From NCBI RefSeq assembly GCF_003568665.1, contig NZ_QXMH01000006.1, positions 90,629-154,628 on the forward strand: 64,000 bases of DNA, in the 5' to 3' direction. Under the pieces are notes generated by a model. That model ran no database searches, was not told where the DNA came from, and saw only the letters and a list, made by a program, of their open reading frames with translations. Origin of the DNA: Chitinophaga alhagiae. GTDB lineage: Bacteria > Bacteroidota > Bacteroidia > Chitinophagales > Chitinophagaceae. The translations under genes and the position numbers were made by a program. Shown piece after piece: positions 47,651 through 54,889 of the stretch (position 1 is the first letter of the stretch; each line of letters starts with the position of its first letter).

Positions 47651-47669
47651 TTTGCGCGCTTCGCGCAAA
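47651..47669. repeat. 8-bp GC-rich hairpin
   Basis: TTTGCGCG and CGCGCAAA form a perfect 8-bp stem with a 3-nt loop (CTT). Confidence 0.75.
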
Positions 47670-47691
47670 GACCGGGAGCTGCCCGAACGAA

Positions 47692-47774
47692 GGGCATGGG
47701 AAGGGCGGCAACAGAAGAACGCAGCCAGTCAGGAAGAACCTTCGCACATGTACACCCCAGCCCTTCCCATGCCC
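47692..47774. repeat. 15-bp inverted repeat
   Basis: GGGCATGGGAAGGGC (47692-47706) and its exact complement (47760-47774) enclose 53 nt. It ends 75 bp from the stop of the distal recombinase gene. Confidence 0.78.
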
Positions 47775-47848
47775 GCAGTGAGACCGCTTTTCCTGTTCTT
47801 GCATAAAGGGAACGTTGCAAGTGATGGGGAACCTGGCTTTGCTCGCAG

Positions 47849-48727
47849 TTACAGGGAACCGTGATGATCTGCGTGGATACCGATCTCAATGGGGTGATGC
47901 TCGTCTAACTGCGCGGCCAGGTCTTCCAGCCCGGATAGCTGGTAACGCTGCGTGCTGCTGGCGTATTTATGACCGGCCATGTACTGCACCTGCCGCACGT
48001 TGTAATGATGCAGCCACTCCGTGATCACACTGCCCCGGATCTGCTGCACGCTTTTGATCACCGGGTTCAGCTTTTTAAGGGCTTTCAGCAGCTTGCTCAC
48101 TCCTTCCCGCAGGTAATGCCCGTTCAGCAAACGCATCCCGCGTATCTTCGATAACTGCCCGTGCGCATTCATGCAACGCTCTAGCTGCCGAACCTGCGCT
48201 GCGTCCAGTTTTAAACGGCGACCGTTATAGCTGCGACCGCCGCGCACGTACAACATACCTTCTTCCAATCGCACGTCCGTAATTTCCAACTGGCGTATTT
48301 CACGAACCGTGAGACCCTGGAACACCAGCAGCCCCAAGATCACCCGCCCGCATAACGTAGAAGCATACAACTGGCAATAGTTGCGGTACAGCTCCTGCAG
48401 CATTTCGATATCCAGCATCCCGGCCGGCAACCGCCGCGGGATGCCTTTGATGTACACGCCCGCCGCCGGGTTGTTACAGCCTGCTTTAATAGCGATCCGC
48501 CAGTCAAAATAATGCCGCACCGCGCATAGCTGGATCGCCACCGCCTCCCGGCTACGGCCACCCGCCTGCAGCCACCGCATGAACGCCAGCAGCTCCTCGT
48601 AACACACCCCGTCAGGGTGGATGCATTCCGATTGCAGCCAACCTGTAAACACCCGCAGGTATTTTTCATACGTGCGGATCGTGGCCGGGCTATGATCCTT
48701 GCTTTGTAAATATTGGGAGAACGTCAT
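47849..48727 (-). CDS. tyrosine recombinase with altered box II (copy A)
   Basis: The 292-residue protein has an N-terminal SAM-like DNA-binding domain (MTFSQYLQSKDHSPATIRTYEKYL) and a tyrosine-recombinase catalytic domain. R142 (LTVREIRQLEITD), R231, H253 (AGHKY) and the nucleophile Y262 (STQRYQ) are in place, but the first histidine of the usual HxxR box is Q228 (QQIR). Its start overlaps the stop of the upstream recombinase by four bases (ATGA), so the two are co-translated and likely act as a pair, as XerC with XerD do. The loss of box-II His suggests weaker or regulated catalysis. Confidence 0.88.
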   Translation of the reverse strand: MTFSQYLQSKDHSPATIRTYEKYLRVFTGWLQSECIHPDGVCYEELLAFMRWLQAGGRSREAVAIQLCAVRHYFDWRIAIKAGCNNPAAGVYIKGIPRRLPAGMLDIEMLQELYRNYCQLYASTLCGRVILGLLVFQGLTVREIRQLEITDVRLEEGMLYVRGGRSYNGRRLKLDAAQVRQLERCMNAHGQLSKIRGMRLLNGHYLREGVSKLLKALKKLNPVIKSVQQIRGSVITEWLHHYNVRQVQYMAGHKYASSTQRYQLSGLEDLAAQLDEHHPIEIGIHADHHGSL

Positions 48728-49623
48728 AAGGAGTCATTTACAAGGTGAGTATATAACTGCGTGCTGTCAAGGCTTTCATGGCCGAGGAAGAGCTGTATCT
48801 TTTCCAATGGCACCCCGTTGCCCAACAGGTGCGTAGCGATAGAGTGCCGCAGGGTATGCGTACCCATATTCTTTGTAATACCCGCCGTTTTCGCTAAAAA
48901 TTTGACACGTACATACAAAGACTGCCCCGTAAGCCCTTTGCCCGTATTTGCGCCTAAAAACAGGCTCTCCGTGGATCGCTGCAATAACTGCGGACGGCTT
49001 TCGGTCAGGTAGTCCTGGATGTGCCCGAGGTTCTGCAGCGTGAGTGGAACATATCTTTCCTTGTAACCCTTGCCCTTGCGAACGTAGAGCAGCCGCCGGT
49101 CGGCAAGGATATCCGATATTTCAAGGCTCGCCCCCTCGTTGAGCCGCAGCCCACAACCATAGAACACCGCCAGCATCGCACGGTCACGGATGCCCAGCAC
49201 CGTATCCCCGGTAACATGGTAAAGCTGCCGCACTTCACCCACTGTCAGCCACACCGGCAACCGCTTTTCACCTTCCACCCGCCGCAAGGCAAAACCTTCG
49301 CCACCTGCCCCCGTCTGCCGCAGGTAACGACCCAGCAGCGCCAGCGCCTGCACGTATTTGTTGATATGTCCCGCACTGTGGTTTCTTCCCGTGCGGATGC
49401 CGGTTTGTAATTGCAGGTGACTGATAAAAGCATTGGCGGAAGAGGCCGTCAGCGCATCGAGGTGGGTGTTTCCCTGTTGCTGGAGCCAGCCCAGGTATTC
49501 CGACGCGTGCCGGGGAAGATTGTACGCCGTCATGGGCGCATACCCCAGCGTTTGCAGCCATACTGTAAAACTATCCTGCAACCGCGCATACGTCGGGCTG
49601 TGCAATAAGTTCAAGGATGCCAT
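48724..49623 (-). CDS. XerC/D-like tyrosine recombinase (copy A)
   Basis: The 299-residue protein has the SAM-like core-binding domain (about 10-105) and a complete catalytic set: R160 (GCGLRLNEGASL), K185 (VRKGKGYKERYVPL), H256-x2-R259 (THTLRHSIATHLL), H282 (LGHESLDSTQ) and Y291. ATG at 49623 (MASLNLLHSP) is preferred over a TTG eight codons earlier. This is the best candidate for the enzyme that cuts the att sites inside the Rhs gene. It is encoded downstream of the primase with 129 bp between, containing TGTCGCA repeats. Confidence 0.92.
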   Translation of the reverse strand: MASLNLLHSPTYARLQDSFTVWLQTLGYAPMTAYNLPRHASEYLGWLQQQGNTHLDALTASSANAFISHLQLQTGIRTGRNHSAGHINKYVQALALLGRYLRQTGAGGEGFALRRVEGEKRLPVWLTVGEVRQLYHVTGDTVLGIRDRAMLAVFYGCGLRLNEGASLEISDILADRRLLYVRKGKGYKERYVPLTLQNLGHIQDYLTESRPQLLQRSTESLFLGANTGKGLTGQSLYVRVKFLAKTAGITKNMGTHTLRHSIATHLLGNGVPLEKIQLFLGHESLDSTQLYTHLVNDSL

Positions 49624-49697
49624 AAAATCAGTTTGATAATGATACAATCAGGTGGGAACGGGCTAACAAAATTCCTATTATACTATCTTTCCGTTTT

Positions 49698-49785
49698 TAC
49701 TGTCGCAGTACACAAAAGCCTTTACTATGCTGCCTTTTACTGCGACACACACTTACTGTCGCACTACTGTCGCACTTGTCGCGGT
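49698..49785. repeat. TGTCGCA repeat cluster
   Basis: TACTGTCGCAC occurs twice in direct tandem (49754-49775). TGTCGCAGTA at 49701-49710 has an exact inverted copy at 49738-49747, and a TGTCGCG follows at 49778. The cluster spans the primase stop codon and the space before the first recombinase gene. It could be a binding site for a replication protein or recombinase, or an operator. Confidence 0.65.
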
Positions 49786-52437
49786 AGCGTTGCTGGTGGT
49801 GGACAGATTATCCATTATAGCCTGCAACTGCCCGTCAATCGCGCCTTTCAATCGCTGGTACTCTCCACCGTCGATAACGGCGTATTCATAACCGCGCCGG
49901 TGCTGGTAGCTGCCCACCGCCCGCAGGTAGCCGTATTGGCAAAGCTCCCGGATGTAACGCTGCAGCGTGCGCGGCTGTAAACGCAGATGCCTGCGCACTT
50001 CTTGCGGGATAAAGCTCTCCGCACCGCTTCGCTGTAAATAGACTTTGAGTTGTTCCAAAAAAATCCGCGTGGCTTTCGCCAGTTCGTCGCCCTTGCTGAA
50101 CAGCACCTCTTTTAACAGGTGCAGCGCCGCCCGGATATCTTCCGGCGTGGTCTCAATATAGGGCTGGCCGCCGCCGTCTTTCTTTTGCGCCCGTTGATAC
50201 TGATGATAGAACGTCACCGCCTCGATAAAGGCCAGCAGCAACGTCATCGTCCGCCGCGGCTTGAAGATCTCCGAAGGCAGCGTAATGTGCTGCGCATAAG
50301 GATTGACCACGCGAACCGGTTGCAAAACCTGTTGAACATTTCGCAGGAGTGCTTTAATCGCCTGCTCTTTGCCGTGATCGATCTGCCCGGCGCTGGCGCG
50401 GGTTTGATAGGCCATGATACGACCATCCTGCTCGGCGGAACCATCCACGTACAGCAGCAGGCAGCGGTTGGCGTTATCCTCGTAGAGCTTCTCCCGCGTC
50501 GTGCAACCGCTTACGCTCACCGGGCCTTCCACCACCACCGTGATCGTCTTTAGATTTCCCTTCGTGTCCTTGATGGTCACCGTTTTGGAGATACGCTTTT
50601 TGCTCTGCAGCTCCCGCAAGGGATACAAAGAACTCTCCGCGCCGTCCAGGTCTTCGATCAGCAGCAGCTTGTGTTTGAGTTCGTCCTGCTTGAAGTAATA
50701 AAAAGCATTCTCCGTTACTTGGGTGATCTCGATCTTTTCTTCGGCCGGCACCAGGTCACTCACTTTCTCCTGTAAATACGTCTTACCGCTGCCGCTGGCG
50801 CCCAAAAACATCACGTGCAGCGGCGTGGCCTGCTTACGGCTGCTGTACACCAGGTACGCAATCAGCCGGTTCGTTTCTTCACCCACAATGCCGCTCGCGC
50901 CAATATCATCGCTGGTGCGCCGTAGTAAATTCGGCTGCTGTAAATAATGGATAGCGGCCTGCCTTTGCGCAGGCGATAACGTGGGTTTGCTCTCCGGTTT
51001 GGCTTGCAGCCGCTCCAACCGCTGCGCACGGTAGCTTTCCAGTGCGCCCGTCAGCTGCGCCACCAGCGTCACCACTGCCTGCCCGTTCATATCAAAGGTC
51101 TCCGTGACCAGGCTAACCAGTTGCTGCACCTGCCCGTGATGGTACAGATCAAGGCTGTGCCGCACCGGCAGGAACATGTTTTGCCGGTGCTCCACTTTCA
51201 GCGTCACCCGCAGTCGGTCCAGACCGGTCAGCCGCACGCCGCCCAGCACCGTCACTTGCAGCAGCGAACTCTCATATACCAGCAATTCAGGATTGGAAGT
51301 GTTCAGCCGGTCATCAGCAGGCAAAGTAGGTATAGGGATAACAGAGGTCTGTATTGTGGCAGGCGCGGCTGGTTCCGTTGAAACAAAAAATTCTACCGGC
51401 TGCCGCTGTGCGATCAGGTCCACCAGCACCTGCCCGTCGTCATGGCTTTGCAAGACACTGTTTACATCCTCGCCATCTGGCAGCAACACCTGCGTGAACT
51501 GCACATGCGGCAGCAGGCCGGATAAGGTTTGTGCGTGTTTGACCGCCGCGGCTTTACCCGCTTCGTCGCCATCCAGGACGAGGGTGATTTCGCATAACGA
51601 TGATAGACCGATGATCGCCTGCTGATGTTCATCGGTGAGCCCATTGGTGCCATACAAGGCCAGTACGCTGTATTGCGCGGTAATCGCCGGTTGCTGCAAC
51701 AGGCTCGCCGCATCGAGGATGCTTTCCGTCAGGATCAGTTTTGTGGTAGCCGGTGCAGGATAACCGGGATACAATCCCGTTCTGCCCGTCATATAAAAAT
51801 GCCGCTGGTCGCTGTTGTTCGTAATGCTGCGGCCGTACAGGCTCACGATTTTGTGTTGCACATCCTTTAACGGGAAGATCACGCAGTCTTTTGCCCATAC
51901 GCTGTAACCGCCGGCCGGCTTTGCTTTAAGCAGGCCATGCTTTACCATGCTGGCAACAAGGTGATGATTCTTGCTCTCCACGTGCAACCCGCCGCTGTTA
52001 TACCCGCATTCATGCTGCTTGTAGTCCAGCCCACGACCTTGCAGGTAATCGGTCGCCTTGCGCGAGGCCGGAAGCGCCTTCCTGAACGAGCCGAACACTT
52101 TGGTTAGAACCGCTTCCCGTTCCAATGGATCAGGTGCTGCTGCCGGTGGCGCAGCTGGCACGGCGGGCGTTACGCCGATCAGCGCTTTGGCCTTCATGAT
52201 CGCTTCGTGCGTGCTGCACTTGTCCATCAGCTCGATGAACCGGATCACATCACCCGTACCAGCGTTGCAGTTCGTGGAGAAGCAACAAAAAGTATCGGTC
52301 TTCGGGTACAGTTGCAGCGAGGGCGTTTTATCGGGGTGGAACGGGCAAAGCAAACGCCCGTGCTTGTCCGGCCGCAGGCCGTAATGGGCGATCACTTCCG
52401 ACAGCCGCAAACGCTGCTTAAGCTCTTTGATCTCCAT
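49753..52437 (-). CDS. primase-helicase (copy A)
   Basis: The 894-residue protein combines a DnaG-type CHC2 zinc finger (C31, H34, C52, C57), a Toprim domain (LTES with E238; DGDEAG at 289-294), and a P-loop ATPase domain (Walker A GASGSGKT at 546-553, Walker B LLLIEDLD at 591-598). The last 80 residues look like a winged helix (RRHLRLQPRTLQRYIRELCQ). This arrangement is typical of replication proteins of mobile elements and implies autonomous DNA synthesis after excision. ATG at 52437 (MEIKELKQRL) is favoured; an ATG at 52470 is possible. The start overlaps the upstream SymE-like gene, so translation may be coupled. Confidence 0.85.
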   Translation of the reverse strand: MEIKELKQRLRLSEVIAHYGLRPDKHGRLLCPFHPDKTPSLQLYPKTDTFCCFSTNCNAGTGDVIRFIELMDKCSTHEAIMKAKALIGVTPAVPAAPPAAAPDPLEREAVLTKVFGSFRKALPASRKATDYLQGRGLDYKQHECGYNSGGLHVESKNHHLVASMVKHGLLKAKPAGGYSVWAKDCVIFPLKDVQHKIVSLYGRSITNNSDQRHFYMTGRTGLYPGYPAPATTKLILTESILDAASLLQQPAITAQYSVLALYGTNGLTDEHQQAIIGLSSLCEITLVLDGDEAGKAAAVKHAQTLSGLLPHVQFTQVLLPDGEDVNSVLQSHDDGQVLVDLIAQRQPVEFFVSTEPAAPATIQTSVIPIPTLPADDRLNTSNPELLVYESSLLQVTVLGGVRLTGLDRLRVTLKVEHRQNMFLPVRHSLDLYHHGQVQQLVSLVTETFDMNGQAVVTLVAQLTGALESYRAQRLERLQAKPESKPTLSPAQRQAAIHYLQQPNLLRRTSDDIGASGIVGEETNRLIAYLVYSSRKQATPLHVMFLGASGSGKTYLQEKVSDLVPAEEKIEITQVTENAFYYFKQDELKHKLLLIEDLDGAESSLYPLRELQSKKRISKTVTIKDTKGNLKTITVVVEGPVSVSGCTTREKLYEDNANRCLLLYVDGSAEQDGRIMAYQTRASAGQIDHGKEQAIKALLRNVQQVLQPVRVVNPYAQHITLPSEIFKPRRTMTLLLAFIEAVTFYHQYQRAQKKDGGGQPYIETTPEDIRAALHLLKEVLFSKGDELAKATRIFLEQLKVYLQRSGAESFIPQEVRRHLRLQPRTLQRYIRELCQYGYLRAVGSYQHRRGYEYAVIDGGEYQRLKGAIDGQLQAIMDNLSTTSNATATSATVVRQ

Positions 52438-52633
52438 CGGTAGAGAGGTTTTTGATCTCCAGGTAACCATCGCTTACGGTGATCTCAAGCTGGTCGCCGA
52501 TGTGGAAGCCCGCCTGTTCCAGCCAGACCGCGCTCACGTTCAGCCACGGTAAATTTTTATAACGATAGCCATCACGCGGATGACCTTTTACCCCTAACTT
52601 TAGATAGCGTACGTTGTTAACCTTGCGTGCCAT
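52418..52633 (-). CDS. SymE-like small protein (copy A)
   Basis: The 71-residue protein carries the segment LPWLNVSAVWLEQAGF followed by IGDQLEITVSDGYLEI, which matches the SymE toxin family with its AbrB-like fold. SymE in E. coli is an SOS-induced RNA-targeting protein held in check by an antisense RNA. Here it is the first gene of the minus-strand replication/recombination operon, and may instead act as a small regulator or stabilising factor. Confidence 0.6.
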   Translation of the reverse strand: MARKVNNVRYLKLGVKGHPRDGYRYKNLPWLNVSAVWLEQAGFHIGDQLEITVSDGYLEIKNLSTDGDQRA

Positions 52634-52667
52634 GTGGAAAAATATTTTTACTTGGTACTATTGTACA

Positions 52668-52698
52668 CAAAAGTATATCATTATACAATATCAACAAA
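52668..52698 (-). promoter_or_regulatory. promoter of the symE-primase-recombinase operon
   Basis: On the minus strand TTTG (52695-52698), 19 bp, then TACTTTTG (52668-52675) matches the Bacteroidota consensus exactly, 34 bp before the SymE-like start. It lies in the 144-bp divergent region shared with the XRE gene. The word GGTACTATT occurs at both ends of this region (52654 and 52769), a possible repressor site. Confidence 0.65.
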
Positions 52699-52713
52699 GT
52701 ACTTTCGTGTTTT

Positions 52714-52740
52714 TTTGAGCATCTTAATACCGTATTTTTG
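52714..52740 (+). promoter_or_regulatory. promoter of the XRE/mini-Cas9 operon
   Basis: TTTG (52714-52717) and TATTTTTG (52733-52740) are separated by 15 bp, shorter than the usual 19. The -7 box is 37 bp before the XRE start codon. Confidence 0.45.
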
Positions 52741-52777
52741 CCAAAACACTGTCTTTTACTGCATTTACGGTACTATT

Positions 52778-53116
52778 ATGAACAAAATCTCCAAAATAAT
52801 TACCGAGCTGCGTAAGCAAAAAGGCTGGTCACAAACCGACCTCGCCAACGAGAGCAACGTTTCCAGAGAGATTATTGGGAAGTACGAGCGCGGCGATGCC
52901 ACGCCCTCTATTGATTTTGCAAAGCGCATCGCCGACGCCTTGGGGGTTTCACTCGATTACCTCGTAGGGGAAGGGATTAATGCTCACTTTGATAAAAAAA
53001 CGCTCCAGCGTATCCAGGACATTGAAAAACTCGACGAGGACACCAAAGAGAAGGTGTATTTCCTCATCGATAACATTATCCAGAATACCAAAGCTAAAAA
53101 GGCTTTTAACTCATAA
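52778..53116 (+). CDS. XRE-family repressor (copy A)
   Basis: The 112-residue protein starts MNKISKIITELRKQKGWSQT and has a Cro/CI-type helix-turn-helix (about 5-60, with LANESNVSREIIGKYERGDA). The C-terminal part (SLDYLVGEG, then a helical tail) is like that of many Bacteroidota repressors. An upstream ATG at 52634 would add 48 hydrophobic residues and is rejected because the promoter lies inside. It sits divergent to the replication/recombination operon and 11 bp ahead of the mini-Cas9 gene, so it probably represses both. Confidence 0.9.
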   Translation: MNKISKIITELRKQKGWSQTDLANESNVSREIIGKYERGDATPSIDFAKRIADALGVSLDYLVGEGINAHFDKKTLQRIQDIEKLDEDTKEKVYFLIDNIIQNTKAKKAFNS

Positions 53117-53127
53117 ACTTACTAACC

Positions 53128-53496
53128 ATGAGTAAAATTCTCGGACTTGATTTGGGAGATAATTCTATCGGGTGGGCCATCGTAGATGATGGAAAATTGA
53201 TTAATTGCGGAACACGGATATTTCCGGCCATGCCAGCCAACCTTAGCCGTAATAACGTACGAACCTTTAAAAGAACTCGGCGTAGGATAATCAATAGGTT
53301 CATTCTCTCGCTAAAGCGTCTTCTGGCTAACGAACACCCTAGTGTTTCTCAAACAAAAGACATGCCCGCTGCGCAAAAATATCTCATAGCAATAGCTGGC
53401 TTTTCCGCACTATTGGCCGTAACCGGCAACTGGCAATTCTGGATCAACATTGCATTCACCGCTATCATCGCATTCCTATCCATAACAAAAAAGTAA
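53128..53496 (+). CDS. mini-Cas9-like protein: RuvC-I motif, bridge helix, two TM helices (copy A)
   Basis: The 122-residue protein begins like Cas9: ILGLDLGDNSIGWAIV (residues 4-19) matches the RuvC-I motif with D8 at the catalytic position. It continues LINCGTRIFPA, as in type II-C Cas9, then an arginine-rich helix (R41, R45, K48, R49, R51-R53, R57, K63, R64) like the Cas9 bridge helix that holds guide RNA. All later Cas9 parts (REC, HNH, RuvC-II/III, PAM domain) are absent. Instead residues 85-119 form two probable membrane helices (YLIAIAGFSALLAVTG and FWINIAFTAIIAFLSI). It cannot be a nuclease on its own. It shares an operon with the XRE repressor. No CRISPR array or other cas gene is in the window. 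Confidence 0.8.
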   Translation: MSKILGLDLGDNSIGWAIVDDGKLINCGTRIFPAMPANLSRNNVRTFKRTRRRIINRFILSLKRLLANEHPSVSQTKDMPAAQKYLIAIAGFSALLAVTGNWQFWINIAFTAIIAFLSITKK

Positions 53497-53512
53497 TGCA
53501 ATAAATATAAAC

Positions 53513-53543
53513 ACAAAGCCCGCGCAGATCGTGCGGGCTTTGT
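53513..53543. terminator. bidirectional terminator (copy A)
   Basis: ACAAAGCCCGC (53513-53523) pairs with GCGGGCTTTGT (53533-53543). It separates the mini-Cas9 gene from the convergent tip/immunity transcript. Confidence 0.8.
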
Positions 53544-53702
53544 CTATTCTGAGCTTCCTACCAAGGGATAAAGCTTCAAAACTCCTCTAAGTTCATTTAT
53601 AAAAATATCCAAGGACGCTAAATCAGTTTGAAGTCTAAAATCCAAGATACTCCCAGTATTGTTATTTGCCTTTCCATTGACATTTACAGTACCATTTGAT
53701 CT
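53544..53702 (-). pseudogene. 52-codon reading-frame remnant (copy A)
   Basis: A minus-strand frame with protein-like content (ILDFRLQTDLASLDIFINEL, then RGVLKLYPLVGSSE) is open from 53702 to the stop at 53544-53546, but has no start codon, since a TAG lies at 53703-53705. It overlaps the end of the DUF1493 gene. It is probably the tail of an older immunity gene. Confidence 0.4.
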
Positions 53703-54034
53703 CTATTTATGACTTCTTCATCTAATCTTCCAGCGTGTATTCCTTTCTCTAAATGGCCTACCGTTAATATTTTCCCTGTTTTACTAAAACCTAATAGGGC
53801 TTTTAAAAAATACCATATTCTAAGCCCTCCCTCATCTTCAAAATAATCAGCTGCCATAAAATTGGTTACATCGACGTTAAACTTCTTACTATAAGCAAGT
53901 ATGAACTCAACTGCATCATCACCACTCACGCCAAGGTCTTCCTGAATACGAGTTGATTTATTAATTGGCTCATCATCAACACCAGACTTATCAATTACAA
54001 ACTCTATGAGTTTATTAAAAACATCTTGGTTCAT
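53684..54034 (-). CDS. DUF1493-family protein, immunity candidate (copy A)
   Basis: The 116-residue protein matches DUF1493, a family with an acyl-carrier-protein-like helical fold: STRIQEDLGVSGDDAVEFIL, then FMAADYFEDEG and the final ILTVGHLEKGIHAGRL. There is no phosphopantetheine serine context. It begins 24 bp after the stop of the toxin tip on the same strand, so an immunity role is likely from position. DUF1493 proteins are found next to toxin genes in other loci as well. Confidence 0.7.
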   Translation of the reverse strand: MNQDVFNKLIEFVIDKSGVDDEPINKSTRIQEDLGVSGDDAVEFILAYSKKFNVDVTNFMAADYFEDEGGLRIWYFLKALLGFSKTGKILTVGHLEKGIHAGRLDEEVINRDQMVL

Positions 54035-54058
54035 TTCAATGGATTTAATTTATAGAAT

Positions 54059-54889
54059 TTAATGCGCGCCCTCATATTTCACGGTTTCTTTCATTTTTTC
54101 CCTTTCATCTCTTATTCCTTCTGCTAAGCCATCAAGAAATTCTCGATTATCCCAAATATCCGATGCCAATAGGCTCCATCCAACATATGGAACAAGCCTC
54201 CCTAAAGCTCGCCCAACAACAGCTGTTCCAACCTTCTTTGAAGCAGTTTTCATACCAACTGTTCTTAATACTTTTCGAGGAACCTTTTTAAGAGCAGGAA
54301 CTGTTTGAGGAAGTTTTTTAGATAACCACTCGGAAGCAATTGAAGAACCAGGCCGAGAACCTAATGCACCAATTGGCTTTAAATCATAACGAGGCCACCC
54401 TAAGTATATTAATGTAAGTCCTGAAGCAGCTTTCCAAGGAACATTTGCTTTAACCTCAACCAGATTTAACACTATAGGTTTAGAAGTATCCAGCCCGTGC
54501 AAATCCACATACTTTAAAGGATTATTTAACACATACGCATACGGACTCATTCCATAATGAATAGGGGAATTATCAGCAGTTAACACTTTAGGTCGGAAGT
54601 ATTTGGATAAATGACGTAGTCCCATTTCGTCGTCACTACCTCCTGCAGCGCTTTCTGCCTCCATAGATATGAATCTGTCAATTTCATAGTCATACTCATC
54701 TTCACTAAGAGGATCGGGCACATGCCACCTCCCGATCTGCGGGTCATACATTCTAGCCCCATAATCATACCACTCTAAACCACTACCGCCATTCCCCGCG
54801 AACTCCTTGTTCTGTAGTTCTTTACCGTTATACTGGTATTTGTTTTCAGGGCTGTATAGCGTCTTCGCACTAATCCCCGCCATCGTCAA
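54059..54889 (-). CDS. orphan Rhs tip of copy A
   Basis: The 276-residue frame equals the last part of the complete Rhs product encoded in copy B: Rhs-core end (YDYGARMYDPQIGRWHVPDP, SPYAYVLNNPLKYVDLHGLD) and the variable tip (about 135-276), rich in basic residues with a hydrophobic helix (VGRALGRLVPYVGWSLLASD). No known toxin motif was recognised. It lacks the upstream core because the end of copy B precedes it, and the in-frame TAG of the element end (54923-54925) blocks read-through. Confidence 0.75.
   Translation of the reverse strand: MTMAGISAKTLYSPENKYQYNGKELQNKEFAGNGGSGLEWYDYGARMYDPQIGRWHVPDPLSEDEYDYEIDRFISMEAESAAGGSDDEMGLRHLSKYFRPKVLTADNSPIHYGMSPYAYVLNNPLKYVDLHGLDTSKPIVLNLVEVKANVPWKAASGLTLIYLGWPRYDLKPIGALGSRPGSSIASEWLSKKLPQTVPALKKVPRKVLRTVGMKTASKKVGTAVVGRALGRLVPYVGWSLLASDIWDNREFLDGLAEGIRDEREKMKETVKYEGAH

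Larger units (their letters stand above)
47237..47848. other. structured non-coding end of copy A
   Basis: This 612-bp stretch has no supported gene. After an AT-rich part next to the att site it becomes GC-rich and carries three hairpins: 47337-47412, 47651-47669 and 47692-47774. Such a run could be a replication or transfer origin, a recombinase accessory region, or a structured RNA. Nothing in the sequence decides between these. Confidence 0.55.

Noticed and set aside
47349..47889. Several short reading frames in the GC-rich non-coding stretch
   Set aside because: They overlap on both strands, are low-complexity in composition, match no family and follow the hairpins; GC-rich DNA gives such frames by chance.
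52634..52777. Extending the XRE protein upstream to 52634
   Set aside because: The extra 48 residues are hydrophobic and unlike the family, and the divergent promoter boxes lie inside this stretch.
53128..53496. Reading the mini-Cas9 as the start of a full cas9 gene broken by a stop or frameshift
   Set aside because: No HNH, RuvC-II/III or REC sequence follows in any frame; instead a clean terminator lies 16 bp after the stop. The two membrane helices are not part of Cas9.
53684..54034. A frameshift truncating the DUF1493 gene, joined to the following open frame
   Set aside because: The DUF1493 domain is complete at its own stop, ending in the expected LTVGHLEKGIHAGRL-type segment; the following frame has no start and looks like a separate remnant.
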